From Spirochaetota bacterium (lineage in GTDB: Bacteria > Spirochaetota > UBA4802 > JAFGJZ01), in contig JAEWVM010000092.1 in the NCBI GenBank assembly GCA_023396615.1, positions 1 to 9,355 on the forward strand: a DNA stretch of 9,355 nucleotides, written 5' to 3'. Each line of letters begins with the position of its first letter. The first letter of the stretch is position 1. Made by a program: the position numbers and the translations under genes. Below the pieces are notes generated by a model. That model was given only the letters and a program-made list of their open reading frames with translations. It was not told the DNA's origin and did no database searches. Below, one piece after another: positions 5,555 to 9,355 of the stretch.

Positions 5555-6265
5555 ATGATTCAAAAAACTAAGGCGCTATCCGGTAATACTTCCCGAGAAA
5601 ACCCCCTTCTTTTTAAAAAGACATATGTCCGCGAATTCTCACGAACCAATGTCTTTTCCGTTCCTTCAAACAATGACTGCGATATAATAGCCGTATCAGA
5701 TATCATCATCGAAGAGATATTAAGAAAAAATATGATGGTCGGCGAAGACTGCTTTCTTCCGCCGCGTTTTTATACAAACTGCGCAAGCAGACTGTTCTAT
5801 ACGATGGAAAACGCTGACAGCGGAAGTCTTCTGATTTTTTTAAAACAGACATCAATGATACTCAGAGAATGCGGAGCTATTTACTCAAAAGACGAGAAAA
5901 TTTTAGCTGATAGAAAAAAAGTGACATTCGGCAATCTTTTCAGCGCATTCTGGAATTATAATCCATGGAATTCACTATTTCCGTCTGTACCCGAATTCGC
6001 GGATTCGATGCAGAAAAACAAAACGGCACTTCTTGAACTCATCCTTTCATATGATGAAGTTTTTTCCGTTGACCGGCTCTCGCGCGATTACTGCATGCTC
6101 ACCGGTCTTAAATATCAGAATTTTCTTCTATTCTCTTCATTCGTTGATTTTTCAGTTATATCACTGCTCATACGTTTCGGTCTTCTCGAGTATATTTCTA
6201 CTGACAGCGAAGTATCAGTACGTCTCACAAAACACGGACGCGCGTTTCTCTTCTCGCTTTCGTAA
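5555..6265 (+). CDS. Hypothetical protein, possible C-terminal winged-helix domain
   Basis: I do not recognise this 236-aa protein. It has no signal peptide and no clear membrane helix, so it is probably cytosolic. The N-terminal 30 residues are polar and basic. Residues 42-60 and 90-110 look helical, and 125-150 is aromatic-rich (FWNYNPWNSLFPSVPEF, 132-148). The last 80 residues alternate helices with the ending Leu-Leu-Glu-Tyr-Ile, acidic turn, Val-Arg-Leu-Thr-Lys-His-Gly-Arg-Ala-Phe-Leu (210-232), which resembles the strand-turn-strand wing of a winged helix-turn-helix followed by the common 'L-T-x-x-G-R/K-x-x-L' ending. That suggests, but does not prove, a DNA-binding or regulatory role. 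The ATG at 5555 is preferred: GGAG at 5545-5548 is properly spaced for it, whereas the ATG at 5543 overlaps that site. It is 43 nt ahead of the lipoprotein gene and probably in the same transcript. Confidence 0.7.
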   Translation: MIQKTKALSGNTSRENPLLFKKTYVREFSRTNVFSVPSNNDCDIIAVSDIIIEEILRKNMMVGEDCFLPPRFYTNCASRLFYTMENADSGSLLIFLKQTSMILRECGAIYSKDEKILADRKKVTFGNLFSAFWNYNPWNSLFPSVPEFADSMQKNKTALLELILSYDEVFSVDRLSRDYCMLTGLKYQNFLLFSSFVDFSVISLLIRFGLLEYISTDSEVSVRLTKHGRAFLFSLS

Positions 6266-6276
6266 TATATTATCTT

Positions 6277-6298
6277 GACACGGAAATTCCGCCGTGTC
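6277..6298 (+). other. Stem-loop between the 236-aa gene and the small lipoprotein
   Basis: GACACGG (6277-6283) pairs with CCGTGTC (6292-6298), seven perfect pairs, 8-nt loop. It starts 12 nt after one stop codon and ends 10 nt before the next ATG. The downstream tract (CGATTACTTT) is only partly T-rich, so termination would be weak. It may tune read-through or limit ribosome access to the lipoprotein start, for which no Shine-Dalgarno sequence is evident. Confidence 0.45.
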
Positions 6299-6308
6299 CG
6301 ATTACTTT

Positions 6309-6854
6309 ATGAAGAAATTATTTCTGCTTATGCCAATAGCCTTCTTTTCATGCTCATCATCAATACACCAGAAAATAGTTCCGATAAAAAACAACTATGC
6401 GATTTCATCAAGTACCGGATCGACAATAAAAACGCTTAATTTTGATGTATCTGTATATTATATAGACGAAAATAACAACTTAAAGAAGACATTCGGAGAT
6501 AATAGCGAGAATCCTGCATTTATGGCAATTGTCCGAAACGCTTCCGAAAATCTCCTCGACTTCCCTTCTTTTTCAATCAAACATACAAGAGGAACAACTA
6601 ACGAAGTAATACCCTTTGAACTGATTCAGAATTTTCGGACTCCGGATGAATACAAACAAAATGATGATGATAAGCCTGTTTTCATTAAATATAATTTCAA
6701 TTTTATTCTTCCGGATGATTACGCTGTTTTTTATCTGAAGCTTCCTTCTTACATAAAATCCGGAAAAATTACAGTCTCCGTAAAAATGCCGCTTGCAAAA
6801 GGCGAAAAAATCGTTGATTTCGAATACACCCAAACAGAATATAGGACAAAATGA
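6309..6854 (+). CDS. Predicted small lipoprotein, function unknown
   Basis: The 181-aa protein begins Met-Lys-Lys with a hydrophobic stretch (4-13) and a lipobox Ala-Phe-Phe-Ser-Cys (11-15), followed by Ser-Ser-Ser. The Phe at -2/-3 is unusual for enteric lipoboxes but tolerated in some phyla, such as spirochaetes. The mature part is rich in β-strand patterns (FDVSVYYID, 45-53 region; FIKYNFNFILPDDYAVFYLKLP; GKITVSVKMPL near the end) and looks like a single β-sandwich; no catalytic motif is seen. I do not recognise a family. The ATG at 6309 gives a clean signal peptide; an in-frame GTG at 6294 would add five residues and lies inside a hairpin. Neither start has a clear Shine-Dalgarno. It ends 6 nt before gatC, whose ribosome site uses its stop codon, so it heads the gatC-pyrK-tgt cluster. 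Confidence 0.7.
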   Translation: MKKLFLLMPIAFFSCSSSIHQKIVPIKNNYAISSSTGSTIKTLNFDVSVYYIDENNNLKKTFGDNSENPAFMAIVRNASENLLDFPSFSIKHTRGTTNEVIPFELIQNFRTPDEYKQNDDDKPVFIKYNFNFILPDDYAVFYLKLPSYIKSGKITVSVKMPLAKGEKIVDFEYTQTEYRTK

Positions 6855-6860
6855 GGTCTT

Positions 6861-7154
6861 ATGGCAGTAATTGACGCAAAAATTGTCGAAAAAACAGCAA
6901 AGCTCGCGAGCCTTAAACTTTCCGATGAAGAGAAAGAGCTTTTCGCAAAACAGCTGACGGACATAATTTCTTATGTAGACAAAATCAGTGAACTTGACAC
7001 TTCTTCAGTAGAAGCAACCGATCACATTGCCGACATCAAAAACGTCTTCCGTGATGACACCACTCTTAAGCCGGCTGTATCACTTGAAGAAATCGAAAAA
7101 ATGGCTCCGGCCTTTGAAAACGGACATTTCGTTGTACCAAGGATAATAGAGTGA
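6861..7154 (+). CDS. gatC: Asp/Glu-tRNA amidotransferase subunit C
   Basis: GatC (97 aa, normal length) is the small stabilising subunit of the GatCAB complex, which amidates mischarged Glu-tRNAGln and Asp-tRNAAsn to give Gln-tRNAGln and Asn-tRNAAsn. It wraps the interface between GatA and GatB. Family marks: the N-terminal helix 'V-x-K-x-A-x-L-A-x-L-x-L-(S/T)-x-E-E' (9-24), 'L-x-x-I-I-S-Y-V-D-K-I-S-E-L-D-T' (32-47), 'R-D-D' (64-66), and the ending 'A-P-A-F-E-N-G-H-F-V-V-P-R-I-I-E' (82-97). The TGAGGT site (6852-6857) overlaps the stop codon of the lipoprotein gene. The stop overlaps the pyrK start (GTGA). gatA and gatB, often linked to gatC, are not in this window, so the complex must be assembled from distant genes. 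Confidence 0.95.
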   Translation: MAVIDAKIVEKTAKLASLKLSDEEKELFAKQLTDIISYVDKISELDTSSVEATDHIADIKNVFRDDTTLKPAVSLEEIEKMAPAFENGHFVVPRIIE

Positions 7155-7900
7155 AAATTATTTCATCACCCGAAAAACTCTGCAAGGGACATTATCTTCT
7201 TCATATCGAATGCGCTGAAGATTGCCTGCCTGGTCAGTTTGTATCCTTTAAACTCGGTCGCTTCACCGATCCTCTGATTCGCCGCCCTTTTTCCATTTTC
7301 AACAAAAACGGAAACGACTTAGAGGTTGTTTTCAAGGAAAACGGACGCGTAACATCGATGCTGAAAAACATGACTGATTTTTCAGATGTTGACGTTTCTG
7401 GCCCTTATGGACGCGGATTTACCATCACAGAAAACGAAAACGTACTTCTTATCGGCGGCGGAGTCGGAAACGCGCCCCTTCATTATTTGAGCAAAGTTTT
7501 AAAAACAAAAAATAACAGCATTACTTTCATCTACGCGGCCCGCTCGCAGGAATTCATTTACTGCGGCGACAGATTCTGCACCGAATCAAACGAAATCTGC
7601 TACGTAACAGACGACGGCTCATTCGGCGATAAAGGGTTTGCGGCAGACAAACTTAAAGCAGTAATAGCAAAAACCAAGTTTTCAAGAGCCTACATCTGCG
7701 GTCCTACAATAATGATGAAATCATGCGCAGAAATTCTAATCAAAGAGAATATTCCGCTTGAAGTATCACTTGAAAATTATTTCGGATGCGGAATCGGAAT
7801 ATGTTCGGGATGCAGTGTTGATACCGTTGACGGCAAAAAAAGAGCCTGCGTCGAAGGTCCGGTATTTGACGGCTCAAAGCTTCTTTGGCAATATCTTTAA
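7151..7900 (+). CDS. pyrK: Dihydroorotate dehydrogenase electron transfer subunit (PyrK-type)
   Basis: The 249-aa flavoprotein carries electrons from dihydroorotate oxidation by PyrD (type 1B) to NAD+, in pyrimidine synthesis. Order: an FAD-binding β-barrel with PGQFVSF (27-33) and RRPFSIF (44-50); the nucleotide-binding fold with GGGVGNAPL (102-110) and CGPTIMM (183-189); and the C-terminal [2Fe-2S] site with Cys 213, 218, 221 and 233 in C-G-I-G-I-C-S-G-C ... C-V-E-G-P-V-F. This four-Cys arrangement and the 'EGPVF' after the last Cys are typical of PyrK. It starts with GTG, overlapping the gatC stop by 4 bp, with AAGGA at 7139-7143. No pyrD is adjacent, unlike many genomes, so a role as electron carrier for another dehydrogenase is possible but less likely. 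tgt follows after 15 nt. Confidence 0.9.
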   Translation: MKIISSPEKLCKGHYLLHIECAEDCLPGQFVSFKLGRFTDPLIRRPFSIFNKNGNDLEVVFKENGRVTSMLKNMTDFSDVDVSGPYGRGFTITENENVLLIGGGVGNAPLHYLSKVLKTKNNSITFIYAARSQEFIYCGDRFCTESNEICYVTDDGSFGDKGFAADKLKAVIAKTKFSRAYICGPTIMMKSCAEILIKENIPLEVSLENYFGCGIGICSGCSVDTVDGKKRACVEGPVFDGSKLLWQYL

Positions 7901-7915
7901 AACCCGTGTGAGATT

Positions 7916-9028
7916 ATGAAATTCAAAATCATCAAAAGAGATTCAAAAACAAAAGCGCGCCGCGGCGAGCTTCATCTTCACAGGGGCGTCGTGCGAACTC
8001 CGGTATTTATGCCTGTCGCGACAAAAGGAGCAATGCGCTCCCTTCCGATGCAGTATGTCGAGGATATGGATTTTGAAATATTTCTTGCAAACACATATCA
8101 TCTGTATCTTCGTCCTGGACTGGACGTATTAAATCTTGCAGGCGGCCTCAACAATTTCATGAATCACCACCGCCCTCTTCTGACGGATTCCGGAGGGTTT
8201 CAGGTTTTCTCACTTTCGAATCTCTGCAAGGTCAAGGAACACGGTGTTGAATTTTCTTCGCATATCGACGGGTCGAAGCATCTCTTTACTCCTTCAATGG
8301 TTCTTGATGTACAGAAAGTTATCGGTTCGGACATAATGATGATTCTTGATCAATGTGTCGAATACCCGGCTGAGAAATCACGTGTGCGCGCCGGAATGGA
8401 CCGGACAATCAGATGGGCAAAAGAATCCCGCGAACATTATGAAAAGCATTTTGATAAAGAAAAGCAGGCTTGCTTCGCGATAGTTCAGGGCGGAACTCAC
8501 CATGACCTCAGAAAAGAATGCGCGAAGGAACTTCTCGATCTTGATTTTCCGGGTTACGCGATAGGCGGACTTTCAGTCGGAGAACCGAAGGAAATGTACC
8601 GCGATATTTCGGCAGTTGTAACTGAAATTCTTCCGGATGACAGACCCCGTTATATGATGGGAGTCGGTTCACCAATGGAAATATTAGACTCAATAGCTCA
8701 CGGCGTTGACATGTTTGACTGCGTAATGCCGACGCGCATTGCCCGCAACGGAACGATGTACACAACTCAGGGCAGACTGAATTTAAAGAACGCCCAGTTT
8801 GAAAAAGACTTCTCACCGCTTGATCCGGGATGCGACTGCTTTGTTTGCAGAAATTATACCCGCGCGTATCTGCGTCATATTTTTAAAATGCAGGAAATAA
8901 CATCAGCAGTTTACAATACATATCATAATCTTTACTTTATGCGGAAGTTTATTCTCGATATACAGAAATCTCTTGATGAGGGAAGCTTTTCCGAGTGCTA
9001 CGCGAAATGGAGTTCTTTTTACGGATGA
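7916..9028 (+). CDS. tgt: tRNA-guanine (queuine) transglycosylase
   Basis: The 370-aa Tgt exchanges guanine 34 in the anticodons of tRNA Asp, Asn, His and Tyr for preQ1 in the queuosine pathway. Motifs: LLTDSGGFQVFSL (88-100) with Asp 91; SHIDGSKH (115-122); DQCVEYPAEKSR (145-156); AIVQGG (188-193); IGGLSVGEP (216-224); MGVGSPMEILDSIAHGVDMFDCVMPTRIARNG (248-279) with the nucleophile Asp 268; and the zinc site C-D-C-F-V-C with His (Cys 306, 308, 311 and His 337). Length is normal. The bulky Val in LSVGE and the D-x-C in the 145 region fit bacterial, preQ1-using enzymes rather than the eukaryotic queuine type, which has Gly at the Val position. Only a weak GTGTGAG precedes the ATG. It ends the operon; its stop abuts that of the convergent thioesterase gene, with no visible terminator between. 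FolE2 in this window supplies the pathway's first precursor. Confidence 0.96.
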   Translation: MKFKIIKRDSKTKARRGELHLHRGVVRTPVFMPVATKGAMRSLPMQYVEDMDFEIFLANTYHLYLRPGLDVLNLAGGLNNFMNHHRPLLTDSGGFQVFSLSNLCKVKEHGVEFSSHIDGSKHLFTPSMVLDVQKVIGSDIMMILDQCVEYPAEKSRVRAGMDRTIRWAKESREHYEKHFDKEKQACFAIVQGGTHHDLRKECAKELLDLDFPGYAIGGLSVGEPKEMYRDISAVVTEILPDDRPRYMMGVGSPMEILDSIAHGVDMFDCVMPTRIARNGTMYTTQGRLNLKNAQFEKDFSPLDPGCDCFVCRNYTRAYLRHIFKMQEITSAVYNTYHNLYFMRKFILDIQKSLDEGSFSECYAKWSSFYG

Positions 9029-9355
9029 TTATTTTCTCTTTATATATCCGAGTCCGTTAAATCTCGCAAATATTGAACCGTCTTCATCCAATAGATCAAC
9101 ATCGTATCCGCAGATCCGGTTCTGGGTGCTGACTTCCTTGGCCACCGCCCGGATTTTCTTTCCGGATGGAGCCTTGAAGTAACTGATGTTGACGTTAATC
9201 CCGACTGTAACGAAACCGTATGAATTAGATGCCGCGGCAAAAGCATAATCCGCAAGAGTAAAAATGGCTCCGCCCTGTACAGAATTAACACCGTTCAAAT
9301 GATCATCACGGACGATGAGTTCCGCAACTGCATATCCTTCACGGACTTCAACAAG
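9029..9355 (-). CDS. PaaI-type hotdog-fold acyl-CoA thioesterase (N-terminus cut by window end)
   Basis: The frame is open from the window end: at least 108 codons of a small hotdog thioesterase, which hydrolyses acyl- or aryl-CoA esters. The order matches PaaI: GYAVAELIVRDDHLNG, then a VQGGAIFTLADYAFAAASNS segment (the central hotdog helix), then a strand with NVNISYFKAP, and a C-terminal strand with Asp-x-Asp-Leu-x-Asp-Glu-Asp-Gly and FNGLGYIKRK. The family is usually 130-150 aa, so about 25-35 N-terminal residues are missing. The 'HGG' of E. coli PaaI is QGG here. A TTG at 9298 is in frame but lies inside the conserved His-Leu-Asn-Gly motif and is not the real start. It converges on tgt with zero bases between stop codons. 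It could act against acyl-CoA esters such as those made by the synthetase at 641-2305, but nothing links them directly. Confidence 0.88.
   Translation of the reverse strand, partial: LVEVREGYAVAELIVRDDHLNGVNSVQGGAIFTLADYAFAAASNSYGFVTVGINVNISYFKAPSGKKIRAVAKEVSTQNRICGYDVDLLDEDGSIFARFNGLGYIKRK

Noticed and set aside
6275..6303. TTGACA at 6275-6280 as the -35 of a promoter for the lipoprotein-gatC-pyrK-tgt cluster
   Set aside because: No acceptable -10 lies 16-18 bp downstream (the region reads CCGATT), and the hexamer is partly inside a hairpin stem.
8508..8816. Minus-strand open frame inside tgt
   Set aside because: It lies wholly within a well-supported tgt and its translation has no recognisable pattern.
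1..9355. A defence, mobile-element or CRISPR system
   Set aside because: No repeat arrays, terminal inverted repeats, transposase, integrase, toxin-antitoxin pair or nuclease motifs were found; the genes are mostly housekeeping or envelope genes.
1..9355. tRNA or rRNA genes
   Set aside because: No TTCGA-type T-loop with a matching acceptor stem, and no rRNA-like stretch, was noticed in the gaps, which are all under 190 bases.

Overview
The window reads as ordinary chromosomal DNA of a bacterium with moderately low GC (roughly 40 % by eye). Genes are densely packed, intergenic gaps are short, and ATGA/GTGA stop-start overlaps occur. Two predicted lipoproteins, one with a TonB-C-like C-terminus, together with a signal-peptide LEA/WHy protein suggest a diderm (Gram-negative-type) cell. 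GatC implies the indirect Asn/Gln-tRNA route. A PyrK-type subunit implies an NAD-linked dihydroorotate dehydrogenase, which is common in anaerobes. One lipobox (Phe-Phe-Ser-Cys) is relaxed in a way often seen in spirochaetes, but this is too weak to name a phylum.

Layout, left to right. (1) The N-terminal third of a MATE exporter (minus, cut by the window start) is divergent from a medium-chain-type acyl-CoA synthetase (plus, 641-2305). The shared intergenic region holds a LacI-operator-like palindrome inside a candidate MATE promoter and a second, different palindrome. The synthetase is followed by two hairpins, the second a canonical terminator. (2) An exported tandem-WHy (LEA14-like) protein overlaps folE2, encoding type IB GTP cyclohydrolase, by four bases; a strong terminator follows. 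(3) A minus-strand lipoprotein with a TonB-C/AgmX-like C-terminus is divergent from a DedA-family membrane protein. (4) A rightward block runs from 5555 to 9028: an unrecognised 236-aa protein, a small lipoprotein, gatC, pyrK and tgt. The last four are tightly spaced, with gaps of 6, -4 and 15 nt. (5) A partial PaaI-type hotdog thioesterase on the minus strand converges on tgt, with the two stop codons directly abutting.

How the genes relate. FolE2 makes dihydroneopterin triphosphate, the precursor of folate and of the queuosine base that Tgt inserts into tRNA, so the two could feed one pathway, although they are not in one operon. The acyl-CoA synthetase and the PaaI-like thioesterase act in opposite directions on acyl-CoA but lie far apart. 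gatC lacks gatA/gatB here and pyrK lacks pyrD, so both encode subunits whose partners must lie elsewhere. I saw no tRNA, rRNA, CRISPR array, insertion sequence, phage gene or defence system, and nothing that makes a convincing new multi-gene system. The best leads are the regulatory palindromes at the MATE/synthetase junction, the unrecognised 236-aa protein with its hairpin leader, and the lipoprotein-gatC-pyrK-tgt cluster.
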